From contig DIWF01000013.1 of NCBI GenBank assembly GCA_002422545.1, forward strand, positions 24,639-88,638: 64,000 bases of DNA, given 5' to 3'. This DNA is from Firmicutes bacterium UBA6113 (GTDB taxonomy: Bacteria; Bacillota; Clostridia; Tissierellales; Sedimentibacteraceae). Made by a program: the position numbers and the translations under genes. Under the pieces are notes generated by a model that worked only from the letters and a program-made list of their open reading frames with translations, was not told where the DNA came from and searched no databases. Shown here piece by piece: positions 1 to 9,072 of the stretch (the stretch's first letter is position 1; every line of letters starts with the position of its first letter).

Positions 1-442
1 ATGATTGATATAAAAAATGGTGGAATAACACTAAATAATAATAAGTTTTTAATAAATAAAGGACTAACTAAGAATGAATTTGAAAAATCAAGTTTCTTTA
101 GTGAAGTATTGAATCATCAAACATATGGGATTACAAGTTATTTTTTAAAACCACAATTTGTTGGAAATGATAACTTTACGTTTGTTTTATATTTTAACAA
201 GAATGATATAATCGAATTTGTAAATTATCATCACATTTGAGCCATATAGTGATGTAAGTGACATAAGTATGAAATTCATAGAAAAAAATGAAATGTATAG
301 TGTTGGATGGATAGCCTGTGTACGAAAAAACTTGAAAATAGATCCTCACGAAAAATTAAGCAACATACTTATATTATTAATATATATCAAAGAAAACTAT
401 AATGATTTAACACAATTAAGTTTTTGTAGGGATAGTAATTAA
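1..442 (+). pseudogene. Hypothetical protein, frameshifted
   Basis: I do not recognise the family. An ORF starts at the first base of the window and stops at 238-240 (79 codons). The reading continues without a stop in the +2 frame from about 227 to the TAA at 440-442, giving about 70 more plausible residues. The simplest reading is one protein of roughly 145 residues broken by a one-base indel near 225-235. No signal peptide or membrane segment is visible. The true start may lie left of the window. A sequencing error would look the same. Confidence 0.5.
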
Positions 443-563
443 TTAGTAGATGATTTTATTAATAAGAACACGAAATGAACTTTTTTAGAAAGTAATATTA
501 TATTAAAAATGTTATATTTAGAGCTGATAGTATGATAACGAAAGAAATGGAGTCGACGATATA

Positions 564-905
564 ATGAACAAAAAAATCTTAATATCTTCTCTTATAGTAG
601 GAATTATTATATTAATGATTATCTCGTATCCAATAATGAGATTAGCATTAACCGACTGTAAAGTATCTAAATCATTACTTACAGATACATATTATGTGAA
701 AATAAAATCTGATGAAGGTGAATATGCTGTATTTACAGAGTACATGGAAGGTATGGGATGGGTTGAAAATCTCGGTAAACAAATGGGAGCAGGTCACTAT
801 TTTGAAAAGAATGGTGATACAAAGCATATTTCAAACAGAGATATTAAAACAGCAATTATTGACGGAAGGTTTAATTTCTACTTCATTGGAAGATGGAAAA
901 TCTAA
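564..905 (+). CDS. Hypothetical membrane-anchored protein (113 aa)
   Basis: I do not recognise the family. Residues 5-27 form one hydrophobic segment after a lysine pair, so the protein is probably N-terminally anchored with about 85 residues outside the membrane. The exported part is mixed polar and ends in an aromatic stretch (FNFYFIGRWKI). The 564 start is the first ATG of the frame, and a weak GGAG-like site lies about 16 bases upstream. A rho-independent terminator follows directly, so this is probably a single-gene transcript. Confidence 0.55.
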   Translation: MNKKILISSLIVGIIILMIISYPIMRLALTDCKVSKSLLTDTYYVKIKSDEGEYAVFTEYMEGMGWVENLGKQMGAGHYFEKNGDTKHISNRDIKTAIIDGRFNFYFIGRWKI

Positions 906-929
906 TATTAAATACTATCATTGAAGTGA

Positions 930-968
930 TTTATACAGGTTGAAAATCCAGCCTGTATAAATTTTATT
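930..968 (+). terminator. Rho-independent terminator
   Basis: TTATACAGG and CCTGTATAA (931-939, 952-960) form a 9-bp stem followed by ATTTTATTT. It sits 25 bases after the stop at 905. Confidence 0.8.
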
Positions 969-1370
969 TAGTAGCAACACTAAAATCTACATCAATTAAT
1001 TGTTTGATTATTTCCAATTCTTTATTTCGGTATAATGGTAAATGATGTTTAATATTTGCCATTATTTCGTTACATAAAACTAGGGCAGCCATACATCAAG
1101 TGTAGGTATGCCCTTTTAATATAACTTTATCCAGCCAGCTCATGTAATGCTGAGTAATTCTGTCATAGGAGGTGACTTTTATTGCATTATATGCTTGTAC
1201 TGTAAATAGTGTTACAGATATATATTTTTTATTAAATTGGTTAACTTATCTTAAAGACATTTTACATATACCTATGGAATTTAAAAATTGAGAGTTGACT
1301 GATTGCTTTTTTTTTGATTTTAAGTATGATATAATCAAAGAAAAATCGATATTTATATAGGGGAGAGGAC
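969..1370. other. Intergenic, no firm gene
   Basis: A minus-strand ORF of 42 codons (964-1092) is open but has no ribosome site. A hairpin with GGGCA/TGCCC ends followed by TTTT lies at 1083-1118. A GGAGGTGA sequence at 1168-1175 precedes a short open stretch with no ATG. A TATAAT at 1330-1335 may be the -10 of the acetyltransferase gene at 1371. These may be remnants of an older gene, but I cannot name one. Confidence 0.4.
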
Positions 1371-1871
1371 ATGAATACACTTGAATTTGCGCAGCTAGAA
1401 GATTGGGAAATATGCAATCAAATTATCAATGCAGGAAGAGAATTTCAGAAAGAGCAGGGCTTTGTTCAGTGGACAGATGAGTATCCTAATAAGGATACAA
1501 TCTACAATGATATAAAAAACAAAAAGGGATATAACGTAAAAGTTGACGGCGTGATTGCTGGGTATATGTGCATAGACTTTGATGGAGAACCAGCGTATGA
1601 GGATATTCAAGGAAAATGGAGAAAAGAAGGACCGTATGCGGTTGTTCATCGAATGGCATTTAATAAGAATTTTAGAGGAATGGGGCTGGCGGGAATAACA
1701 TTTAAGCTGATTGAAGAGTTGTGCATTCAAAATAAGATTAGAAATATTAGAATAGATACCGATTTCCCGAATGAACGTATGCAGCATATTTTGAAAAAGA
1801 ATGGTTATGAAAATTGCGGAGTCATTATTTTTCAGGGGAGTGGAAAGTTAGCATTTGATAAATCATTCTAA
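1371..1871 (+). CDS. GNAT family N-acetyltransferase
   Basis: This is an acetyl-CoA-dependent acetyltransferase of the GNAT fold, with unknown acceptor. The acetyl-CoA loop is visible as RGMGLAG around residues 103-109, after the beta-4 strand (VVHRMAFN). The C-terminal part (NERMQHILKKNGYENCG) matches the usual GNAT alpha-4/beta-6 segment. At 166 aa the length is typical and the domain complete. The ATG at 1371 has a strong GGGGAGAGG site ending two bases before it. It stands alone, so the context gives no substrate clue. Confidence 0.88.
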   Translation: MNTLEFAQLEDWEICNQIINAGREFQKEQGFVQWTDEYPNKDTIYNDIKNKKGYNVKVDGVIAGYMCIDFDGEPAYEDIQGKWRKEGPYAVVHRMAFNKNFRGMGLAGITFKLIEELCIQNKIRNIRIDTDFPNERMQHILKKNGYENCGVIIFQGSGKLAFDKSF

Positions 1872-1990
1872 CAAACTCCAGTTGCTTATTATCTTTTGTA
1901 AAGTTGACCAAGTTGTCAAATTAAACTATAATTATATTAAGAAGGAGTTGTATGTCCTTTTTTCTTCAAAAATAATGGCAGATAGAAAAT

Positions 1991-2665
1991 ATGACCAGTA
2001 AAAAAAGCATTATTACAATTTTTATAGCTTTAGCATGTATTTCAATGTACATAATAGAATCATATATTAAGCCTACGTATGCAATTAAATCATTATATAA
2101 AATAATATTATTTGCAGGGCTGCCATTAATTTATTGTGCATTAGACAAGGAAGTAAAATTTAAGGAATACTTCAGTATACAAGATAAGAGACAAATAAAA
2201 AGTGCCGTAGCGTTAGGTCTTGTAGTTTATCTCCTTGTGCAAGCAGGATATTTTATCCTCAAAGGATTCATTAATTTAGATAATGTTGTAATGGTTCTTG
2301 AAAATAATCTAAGTGTCAATAAGAATAATTTTGTTCTCGTTTCACTATATATATCATTTATTAATTCGTTGCTGGAAGAATTGTTCTTCAGAGGATTTGG
2401 TTTTCTGACACTTAATAAGTTCTTACCGAAAAGGTACTCTTATGCAATTAGTGCATTTACATTTTCTGTTTACCATGTATCCATATTAGCAAATTGATTT
2501 AATGAAGTAATCTATGTTCTATTTATTGCAGGCTTGTTTGGAACAGGATTATTTTTCAACTTTCTAAATGATAGATATAACAATATATATAATTCATGGA
2601 TCGTTCACATGTGTGCAAACTTTCCCATTAACACAATAGGCTTTATAATGTTTGGATTAATATAA
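1991..2665 (+). pseudogene. CPBP intramembrane protease, in-frame TGA
   Basis: CPBP (Abi/Rce1-like) glutamic proteases are multi-pass membrane enzymes. Motif 1 is seen as EELFFRG at about residues 129-135 and motif 2 as FSVYH about 27 residues later. The frame is stopped by TGA at 2495-2497 after SILAN, but reading on in the same frame gives 55 more residues containing the third motif (HMCAN) and ends at TAA 2663-2665. Homologues usually have Trp at the stop position, so TGG to TGA is the likely change. The truncated product lacks motif 3 and should be inactive. Confidence 0.8.
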
Positions 2666-3159
2666 ACACCACTAAAAAAGCTCCCTTAACGGATGCCTAA
2701 TATTTTAAATTTAATTTACATGTTCAGCTAATTCTGCTTGAACTTCATAAATGTTTAATGTTTTGTTAAATTAAAAATATTATTGTATTTATAGTAAAAT
2801 TAACTTAAACTTAAGGATACTACTGAATTGTTATTATTTATTCATAAAAGGTATAAAAACGCAATGATATTTTTAGAAACAAAAATCTCAAAATTTCAAT
2901 AAAAATTAAGGATGCTATATTCATAAATCTTAAAATTTTGCCTCATACGTGCAAAATATGTATTTTAAATGAACCTGAGAATTTTGATTTTTGTATAATT
3001 TTACATTTTATTATAATTATTAGACGTTCCTGTTCGTTAATTAAGGTATTAATTATTCTATAGTCTGAACCCAAACATGTGTACAATCATTCTATGTATT
3101 AATCATATTTTTGTTAACCTCTTTTTCAAAATTGGGGGAGTTGGTTTCATTTCCTGCAG
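2666..3159. other. AT-rich intergenic stretch, no gene seen
   Basis: About 500 bases of very AT-rich DNA with stops in all frames. I see no ribosome-site/ORF combination, strong promoter or terminator hairpin. It ends at a copy of the dispersed GTGACAAGGGG repeat. Confidence 0.5.
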
Positions 3160-3231
3160 GGGTGACAAGGGGGGTGACAAGGGGACGGGGTTATTGACAA
3201 CAATATGACAACAACCCCGTCCCTATGACAG
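3160..3231. repeat. Dispersed GTGACAAGGGGACGGGG repeat, copy 1
   Basis: GGTGACAAGGGG is followed by another GGTGACAAGGGG unit, then a hairpin with GGGACGGGGTT (3182-3192) against AACCCCGTCCC (3213-3223), an 11-bp perfect stem. The tail is CTATGACA. Related copies lie at 3655, 11405, 13679 and 15233. No transposase is adjacent. The palindromic form suggests a REP- or MITE-like element. Confidence 0.75.
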
Positions 3232-3373
3232 CCAAATCATCTGAAATAGCTGCACTGGGACTGACAAGGTACATGGTATTGACCTATTTGGTATGACTTA
3301 AAAGCTGATTTAAATATGTATAAATTAAATGTTCCTACCAAGACTAATAAAAAATTATAGAGGAGCATTTTTT

Positions 3374-3566
3374 ATGTCAGAGTATAAAGGAAGAGTTGAT
3401 ATACGAGAAATAATGCCACACCAGGATAAATACCCCACTGTTCAAAGTACATTTGAGTCATTAAAGGTTGGAGAAAAAATGGAATTATTTAGAAAAAGGA
3501 CCAGAGGTGTGGAGAGTAGAAGTCATTAAAATTAAGGGAAATAATATCAAGGGCAAAGATAATTAG
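3374..3566 (+). pseudogene. DUF2249 domain protein with internal deletion
   Basis: The N-terminal part reads VDIREIMPHQDKYPTVQSTF, then ESLKVGEKMEL, a good match to the start of DUF2249, a small domain found in oxygen/nitrogen-metabolism-linked proteins. In the frame starting at 3492 the sequence continues EKGPEVWRVEVIKIKG, which matches the C-terminal end of the same domain. The roughly 25 residues that normally join the two (NDHDPxPLxYQ region) are missing and the frame changes at the junction (about 3490). The start at 3374 has an AGAGGAGCA site. A short deletion has destroyed a once complete gene of about 75-85 residues. Confidence 0.75.
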
Positions 3567-3654
3567 ATAAATGAAAATCATAAAGCGTTTTTTATCTACT
3601 AAAATAACATTTTGATTCGATAGTTTAGTTTTAAATATTGTGGCTAAATTTGGA

Positions 3655-3708
3655 GTGACAAGGTGACATGGTTACTCACAGCTTGTGTCAGCAACGCGTC
3701 ACCTTTTT
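3655..3708. repeat. Diverged copy of the GTGACAAGG repeat, terminator-like
   Basis: GTGACAAGGTGACATGGTT begins the copy and GCGTCACCTTTTT ends it. GGTGAC can pair with GTCACC and is followed by five T, so it could also act as a terminator just beyond the LysR stop at 3710. Confidence 0.55.
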
Positions 3709-3709
3709 A

Positions 3710-4603
3710 CTATATTAAAGAACTTAAATTTTCTTCTAAAAAGCTCTTTAAAATATTGTTGAAATAATTAAGTGCTTCTGCTTTAAGAGGTATAGGATTT
3801 TTATTAGTAATTTGATAGCATACACGTTCTGGTGGAGGGTCTGCTATTTCAGAGATTACAATATCACCATTTTTATACAATTTTTTTGCTACTGAAATTG
3901 GAACAATTGACCAGAAGTCAGGTATATCCATAAATGAACTTAACAATGATACCGTGTCTACTGTTGAAAACTTTGCTGATTTATTTTTCAAAAGGTTGTC
4001 ATGCCATGTTTGAAACTTTGGACCGTGGTACATAAATATTTCCTTGTCAGGATCCAAATCTGTAGGATTGACCATTTCAGGGAAATTAGAATTACGTGAA
4101 GAAATTAAAACCATTCTTTCGCTAAATAAAGGAGTACAAGTGATGTTTTTGTAAGGGAGTTCCCATAGTACAAAACCAACATCTATTTCAAGGTTATCAA
4201 GCATTTTATATATGGTCACGGTCCAATGAGTACTAACTTTAACAGCCATACGTGTATCGCTTTTTAAAATTTTTCTATATAACTTATAAAATACATTTGT
4301 GTTTAAACTATCAACACCACCTATATTAAGCTCATAAAATGTATTTTGGGTTTTCCATATCTCAGTATGCTTATAAAGTGATTTCCATCGTTCTGCAATA
4401 GTGATAAATTCCTCACCTCTATTAGTTAATGTTATAAATCCTTTTCCTTGTTCACGGTGCACAAGTTCGCATCCTATTTCGTCCTCAAGAGATTTTAACC
4501 GATAGCTGATGGTTGACTGGGTCAAAAAAAGCATCTCGGCTGTTTTTGAAAGGCTTCTTGTTTCTGCAATCACTAGAAATGTTTCAATATTAGTATAATC
4601 CAT
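3710..4603 (-). CDS. LysR-family transcriptional regulator
   Basis: A 297-residue LysR-type regulator. Residues 1-60 are the winged helix-turn-helix (FLVIAETRSLSKTAEMLFLT, then STISYRLKSLEDEIG), followed by the effector-binding domain of periplasmic-protein fold (from about residue 90). It is divergent from the symporter gene at 4755, with a 150-bp gap containing the symporter promoter, so by the usual LysR arrangement it should control the symporter and aminotransferase in response to a transported metabolite. The effector is unknown. Confidence 0.9.
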   Translation of the reverse strand: MDYTNIETFLVIAETRSLSKTAEMLFLTQSTISYRLKSLEDEIGCELVHREQGKGFITLTNRGEEFITIAERWKSLYKHTEIWKTQNTFYELNIGGVDSLNTNVFYKLYRKILKSDTRMAVKVSTHWTVTIYKMLDNLEIDVGFVLWELPYKNITCTPLFSERMVLISSRNSNFPEMVNPTDLDPDKEIFMYHGPKFQTWHDNLLKNKSAKFSTVDTVSLLSSFMDIPDFWSIVPISVAKKLYKNGDIVISEIADPPPERVCYQITNKNPIPLKAEALNYFNNILKSFLEENLSSLI

Positions 4604-4661
4604 AGGTAATCTCCTAAATGAAATATCGAATTCTTAAATATTATACATCAAACTTTTCAGT

Positions 4662-4690
4662 TTTACAAATATTTAAAACAAGATTATAAT
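4662..4690 (+). promoter_or_regulatory. Sigma-A promoter of symporter gene
   Basis: TTTACA (4662-4667), a 17-bp spacer and TATAAT (4685-4690). It lies in the LysR/symporter divergent region, 65 bases before the start codon. Confidence 0.75.
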
Positions 4691-4754
4691 AGGGAAAACG
4701 AAAACATTACATTAAGTAAAACAAATTTAATAATAATTAAAAAGGAGCTTGTGT

Positions 4755-5996
4755 ATGGAAAAATTTAAAAAATTATCATTAGGTAAACAAATTTTAATCG
4801 GAATTGTAGTGGGTTTGGCAATTGGATTTATTTCACCAAAAGCAGCAGAAGTGATATCACCATTAGGGGATGTTTTTCTTAGGTTATTAAAAATGCTCAT
4901 CGTTCCACTTGTATTTTTCAGTATTACCAGTGGAGTTTGTAAAATGGGAGATGTAAAACAACTTCGTACTGTCGGGCTGAGATTTGTTTTATACATTGTC
5001 ATAACATCAGGTATAGCCGCAGCCATTGGAATTTTAGCAGGGTTTATTTTCCATCCGGGTACAGGTACAACAGAGTTTTTGAACACGGAAGCAGTTGTTG
5101 AAAGTGTATCTTATAACTTTATTGATAACGTTGTTTCATGGGTGCCAGATAATGTTGTACAAGCAATGGCTAATGCAAACATGCTTCAAATCATTTTCTT
5201 TGCAATTTTCCTTGGAGTAGCTTTACTGTCACTTGGTGAAAAGGTGAAACCATTAATTTCTTTGTTCGATCAAGGCAGTGATGTAATGCTGAAAATTACT
5301 GAATTTGTAATGGCGTTTTCTCCAATAGGTATTGCTTCCTTAATGGCAACTATGGTGACAAAAATAAGCGGTGCTACTATGAAGGAAGTAATTAGCTTAA
5401 TTATAATTGATAACATAAGTGCATTAGTGGTATTATTTGTCGCTTATCCATTATTGATTAAATTTTTCGCAAAACTTAATCCTTTTGGATTTATGAAAAA
5501 GATTACTGCGCCAATGCTGGTTGCAATATCTACTACATCTTCAGCAGCTACGCTTCCTGTATCAATACGTACTGCTGATGAAAAATTGGGAATTCCTGAA
5601 AATATTTACGGCTTCACGCTTCCGCTTGGTAATACATGCGGTATGAATGGATTTGCACTTTTTATAGGATTATGCTGTATCTTTGCTTCTAATTTATATG
5701 GGTTTGATATTACATTTGGTAGGATATTTCAATTTGTTTTTCTTGGTATAATCTTGTCCATTGGAGCTGCTGGTGTAAAGGGTGCAGGTATTGTTATGTC
5801 AACAGTTTTAATGGAGGCATTAGGAATGCCTTTATCTCTGATTCCTATATTGGCAGCTATATGGCCTGCTATTGATCCGGCTCATACATTACTAAATAAT
5901 GTTAGTGATATAGTTGGAACCACAATTATATCAAGACAATTAGGAGTGATGGATATGGAAGTTTATAATAACGAATCGATTAAAAGTGCTCAATGA
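4755..5996 (+). CDS. Dicarboxylate/amino acid:cation symporter (DAACS family)
   Basis: A 413-residue member of the GltP/DctA-type Na+ or H+ symporter family, with eight membrane helices and two re-entrant hairpins. The hairpin-1 serine-rich motif is visible as STTSSAATLP (about residues 259-268). The transport-site motif that is usually NMDGT reads NTCGMNG here, so the substrate is probably not plain glutamate/aspartate. I start at ATG 4755, seven bases after AAAGGAG; a TTG lies two codons upstream. The class V aminotransferase follows after 54 bases, suggesting an uptake-and-degradation unit for an amino acid or related acid. Confidence 0.85.
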   Translation: MEKFKKLSLGKQILIGIVVGLAIGFISPKAAEVISPLGDVFLRLLKMLIVPLVFFSITSGVCKMGDVKQLRTVGLRFVLYIVITSGIAAAIGILAGFIFHPGTGTTEFLNTEAVVESVSYNFIDNVVSWVPDNVVQAMANANMLQIIFFAIFLGVALLSLGEKVKPLISLFDQGSDVMLKITEFVMAFSPIGIASLMATMVTKISGATMKEVISLIIIDNISALVVLFVAYPLLIKFFAKLNPFGFMKKITAPMLVAISTTSSAATLPVSIRTADEKLGIPENIYGFTLPLGNTCGMNGFALFIGLCCIFASNLYGFDITFGRIFQFVFLGIILSIGAAGVKGAGIVMSTVLMEALGMPLSLIPILAAIWPAIDPAHTLLNNVSDIVGTTIISRQLGVMDMEVYNNESIKSAQ

Positions 5997-6050
5997 TCAA
6001 GTGTTATTAAGCATAAAATATAAATATTAATTATAATTTGGAGGCATAAA

Positions 6051-7337
6051 ATGAATGACAAAATTAATCAGGGAAAGTTGTTTGATGAACAGCTTTCTGA
6101 AGAAATTAAAGAATTATTTTACCATGTGGATGAAGACCCTATTTTAAATAAAAGAAGAATTTTTTTCGATAATGCAGGTGGTTCATTAAGGCTTAAAAAA
6201 GCAAATGATATGTTTAAAAAAATGGATGAACTGCCGGATTGCCCTGAGCATTCTAACTACACCGCTAAATGGCTGTTGGAGGTTCAGGAAAAGGCAAGTG
6301 AAGACATTAGAACAATATTTAATGCAAAATCAGGAAGCATAGTTACATCTTTGACAGCTTCAATGGCCATATTTGAAATGAATCGGGCAATTATTGAAAA
6401 TGTACCAGGCAGCAATGTTGTAACCACTGCCTTAGAGCATCCTTCTGCCTATGATTCTGTAGTGAGTTATGCTGGGAAAATGGGAAAGGAAGTAAGAGTT
6501 GCAAAAACCAATCCAGTAACAGGAGGGGTTGATGTTGAAGAAATTACAAAACTTGTTGATAAGGATACTTGCCTGTTAAGCTTCATATATGCTTCTAATA
6601 TTTCCGGAGCTGTTCTTGATGTAGAATCAATTATAAGAGAATGCAGAAAAATTAAACCTGACCTTTATATAGTTATAGATTCTGTTCAACATACACCTCA
6701 CGGAGTTCTAGATTTGGAAAAAACTCCGGTTGATGGAATTAACTTTGCACCTTATAAATTTTTCGGTACAAGGGGCTTTGGAGTAGGATTTATGTCCGAA
6801 AGAGCTGCAAAATTGCAACATAATAAGCTGATTGCAAAATCGGTTGATGAGTGGGAGTTAGGAAGTCCTGTACCATCTCAATTTGCATCAATTTCAGAAA
6901 TAGTTAATTATGTTTGCTGGATAGGCTCAAAATTTATTAATTCAAATGACAGACGAGAATTATATGTCGAAGGTATGAACAGAATAAATCTTCATGAAAG
7001 AGCATTGATGTATAGAATGCTTAATGGTTCAGATAAAGCCGAAGGTCTTAGAAACATAAAGGGTGTTAAAGTATATTTAGATTATGAAGATCTTTCCACA
7101 AGAGATTTCATAATGGCTGTAGGTTTTGATAATATCGGAAGCATTGAGGCAGTTGCAGAATATGAAAAAAGAGGAGTTATAGCATTTGAAAGGGTTGCTT
7201 CAAGTTTATATTCTTCAAGAATGCTTAATTCTTTTGACATAGAAGGAGTAGTTCGAGTATCTCCACTTCATTGCCATGATGTAAATGATATTGATGAATT
7301 CTTAAAAATTACAAAAGAGATTTCTCTATTGAAATAA
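6051..7337 (+). CDS. Aminotransferase class V family PLP enzyme
   Basis: A 428-residue PLP-dependent fold-type I enzyme of class V (cysteine desulfurase/isopenicillin-N epimerase-like). Visible landmarks are the substrate-side FFDNAGGS (about residue 38), TALEHPS, the cofactor-binding VIDSVQHTPHG (Asp and His) and the Schiff-base Lys in FAPYKFFGTRGFG (about residue 243). The SufS/NifS catalytic Cys loop is not evident, and the C-terminal region has RVSPLHCHD where desulfurases read RVS-F. I therefore doubt sulfur transfer and favour a lyase, epimerase or aminotransferase acting on the symporter's substrate. A GGAGG site precedes the ATG. Confidence 0.8.
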   Translation: MNDKINQGKLFDEQLSEEIKELFYHVDEDPILNKRRIFFDNAGGSLRLKKANDMFKKMDELPDCPEHSNYTAKWLLEVQEKASEDIRTIFNAKSGSIVTSLTASMAIFEMNRAIIENVPGSNVVTTALEHPSAYDSVVSYAGKMGKEVRVAKTNPVTGGVDVEEITKLVDKDTCLLSFIYASNISGAVLDVESIIRECRKIKPDLYIVIDSVQHTPHGVLDLEKTPVDGINFAPYKFFGTRGFGVGFMSERAAKLQHNKLIAKSVDEWELGSPVPSQFASISEIVNYVCWIGSKFINSNDRRELYVEGMNRINLHERALMYRMLNGSDKAEGLRNIKGVKVYLDYEDLSTRDFIMAVGFDNIGSIEAVAEYEKRGVIAFERVASSLYSSRMLNSFDIEGVVRVSPLHCHDVNDIDEFLKITKEISLLK

Positions 7338-7420
7338 ATAGTGGTGCCAGGAAGCATTTCATTAATACCATGTACCACCAGTATTTATTGTAAAATCCTG
7401 GGCAGATTTTTTTAATGTAT

Positions 7421-7475
7421 GCTTTAAAGAACCAGACAGTTTTTTCTGCCTGGTTTTCTTTAAAAAGTATATGAT
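7421..7475 (+). terminator. Rho-independent terminator
   Basis: TTTAAAGAACCAG pairs with CTGGTTTTCTTTAAA around a GACAG...CTG loop rich in T. It ends the symporter-aminotransferase transcript and could work in both directions. Confidence 0.7.
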
Positions 7476-7703
7476 TGTCCGTCATATAGAACTAATATAT
7501 TAGAAGCAATCCAGGCTGTTGGTGCAGTTTTGATTCTCTTTTGAGCAGTATTGGCCCATAAACATTAAAATGACTAAAAGGTTATTTTTATGTTTATGGT
7601 TTTTTTAATTTTAAATAAATTATAAAAATAATGTTACAAAATGCCTTGTAATATTGTCTATGTAGTAGAGAGCTAATAAATAATACAAATGAAAATGTTT
7701 GCG

Positions 7704-7712
7704 TGGTATAAT
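7704..7712 (+). promoter_or_regulatory. Extended -10 promoter of ECF sigma gene
   Basis: TGGTATAAT (TGN plus TATAAT) 36 bases before the sigma-factor ATG. I see no good -35, which fits an extended -10 promoter. Confidence 0.55.
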
Positions 7713-7747
7713 AAGGTAATATCTTAAGCTGAAGGGGTAACAGGGGA

Positions 7748-8284
7748 ATGTTTTATAAAATATCAAATACAGAAGGTAATAATGTAGAACTGGTAACAAA
7801 TCTATATAATACTTATAGCAAAACTATGTGGAAATATGCATATAAGCTGTCAAATGACTATGAAATTTCAAATGATATAGTATCTATTTCTTTTTTAAAA
7901 ATCATAGAAAAATTAGATTTAGTGAAAAAGATTAGAAAGTACAAGATTAAATCATACCTGTTAAGTATAGTAAAGAATTCTTTTATAAATTATAAAAGTA
8001 AAGAAAAAGAATATATAAATTACGATGATGTAAAAGAAGTCGTAGCAGATGACAGAAGTAATGATTTTTTTCAATATAATTATTCAAAAGTAGAAGAAAC
8101 CTTGGATTATATGCCAGAGCCATATAAATCCATCATAAAATTCAGATATGTATATGAAGAATTAAGCTATGAGGAAATTGCAGAGCTATTGGACATCAGT
8201 ACAAATAGTATCAGAATGTATAAAAAACGAGCCATTGATATGTTGAAAGAAAGGTTACAGGGTGGTGAAGTCTATGAAAGATAA
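7748..8284 (+). CDS. ECF-type RNA polymerase sigma factor
   Basis: A 178-residue sigma-70 family factor with only regions 2 and 4. Region 2 covers about residues 15-85 (YKLSNDYEISNDIVSISFLK; SYLLSIVKNSFINYKSK). Region 4 covers about 115-170, with the helix-turn-helix LSYEEIAELLDISTNSIRMYKKRA. The downstream gene overlaps by 11 bases and encodes its likely membrane-bound anti-sigma partner. The regulated genes are unknown; the cluster of exported proteins that follows is a reasonable candidate. Confidence 0.9.
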   Translation: MFYKISNTEGNNVELVTNLYNTYSKTMWKYAYKLSNDYEISNDIVSISFLKIIEKLDLVKKIRKYKIKSYLLSIVKNSFINYKSKEKEYINYDDVKEVVADDRSNDFFQYNYSKVEETLDYMPEPYKSIIKFRYVYEELSYEEIAELLDISTNSIRMYKKRAIDMLKERLQGGEVYER

Positions 8285-8984
8285 TTATTATTTAAATGAT
8301 GAACAAAATGAAGATTTTCTTCTAAGAAAGATAGCAATTTCTTTGGTTGAGAAAGACAGTGTGTTGTTTGATGAATTGCAAAATGATGAAACTATAATCA
8401 ATCCACATCAGGATGATTTAGATAAACGTATTTCAGCAATCATAAGTGACAAGTTTAATAAAGAGCAAAATGTCAAAAAGTACAACAAAATTAAAAAAAC
8501 ATTAATTAAGGCAGCTGTAATCATTTTTGTAATATCTTCTGGTTTTATTATATCTTTTACTACAGTAGATGCATTTAGGGTAAAAGTATTAAATTATTAT
8601 ATAGAAAATTTTGATACACATGCTTCATTCATGCCTAAAGAAGAAAAGCCTTTTATGGTTTTTAAAGTAGGCTACATTCCAGAAGGATATGTAGAAAATG
8701 ATGAATTTAAATCACCAAGTTTTTATGCCCTGACTTATTATAATCAAGAAAACTTAATGATTGATATTTCACTTTTTGATAGAGAAGCCACATTCAATGT
8801 AGATACAGAAAACTGTGAAAGATATGATGTTATAATCAATAATCAAAATGGATATATTTTTAGAAAGACGGGGTCATTAATTTTGGTGTTTAAATTCTAT
8901 GAAAATTCAATTGTAATTAGCAGCAATGATAATAAATTGACTAATGACGAGTTTATTAAAATTGCTAAATCAATTGATTTATAG
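8274..8984 (+). CDS. Membrane-bound anti-sigma factor with DUF4367-like domain
   Basis: A protein of 236 residues. The N-terminal 75 residues are charged and presumably cytoplasmic, followed by a single membrane helix (about 78-98, IKAAVIIFVISSGFIISF) and an exported domain resembling DUF4367 (PEGYV at the start, YIFRKTGSLILVFKF, repeated beta strands). This layout, plus overlap with the ECF sigma gene, is that of a sigma-sequestering sensor. I choose ATG 8274 because GGTGG lies just upstream; a GTG at 8262 is also in frame. Confidence 0.8.
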   Translation: MKDNYYLNDEQNEDFLLRKIAISLVEKDSVLFDELQNDETIINPHQDDLDKRISAIISDKFNKEQNVKKYNKIKKTLIKAAVIIFVISSGFIISFTTVDAFRVKVLNYYIENFDTHASFMPKEEKPFMVFKVGYIPEGYVENDEFKSPSFYALTYYNQENLMIDISLFDREATFNVDTENCERYDVIINNQNGYIFRKTGSLILVFKFYENSIVISSNDNKLTNDEFIKIAKSIDL

Positions 8985-9072
8985 TGAAACATGTTTCTGA
9001 TTCTTCTTAAAGCTGATTGCCATAAGATTAAGATAAGGCTATGCATATTATTTGAAAAAGGAGATGGATTAT

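Larger units (their letters stand above)
7338..7747. other. Intergenic: hairpin and sigma-factor promoter
   Basis: About 410 bases with no supported gene. It contains a terminator hairpin (7421-7475) and the TGG-TATAAT promoter element of the ECF sigma gene (7704-7712). A short imperfect repeat (TGGTGCC/GGTACCACCA-like, 7342-7380) after the aminotransferase stop may be a first, weaker terminator. Confidence 0.5.

Noticed and set aside
1168..1290. Transposase C-terminal fragment after GGAGGTGA
   Set aside because: The open stretch is only about 35 codons with no ATG, and I could not match it confidently to any IS family.
2495..2497. TGA as a selenocysteine or tryptophan codon
   Set aside because: CPBP proteases do not use selenocysteine at this place, no SECIS-like hairpin follows, and many genes here end with TGA, so Trp recoding is excluded.
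6051..7337. SufS/NifS cysteine desulfurase
   Set aside because: The catalytic Cys loop is not recognisable and no suf/isc genes are adjacent, although the PLP fold matches.
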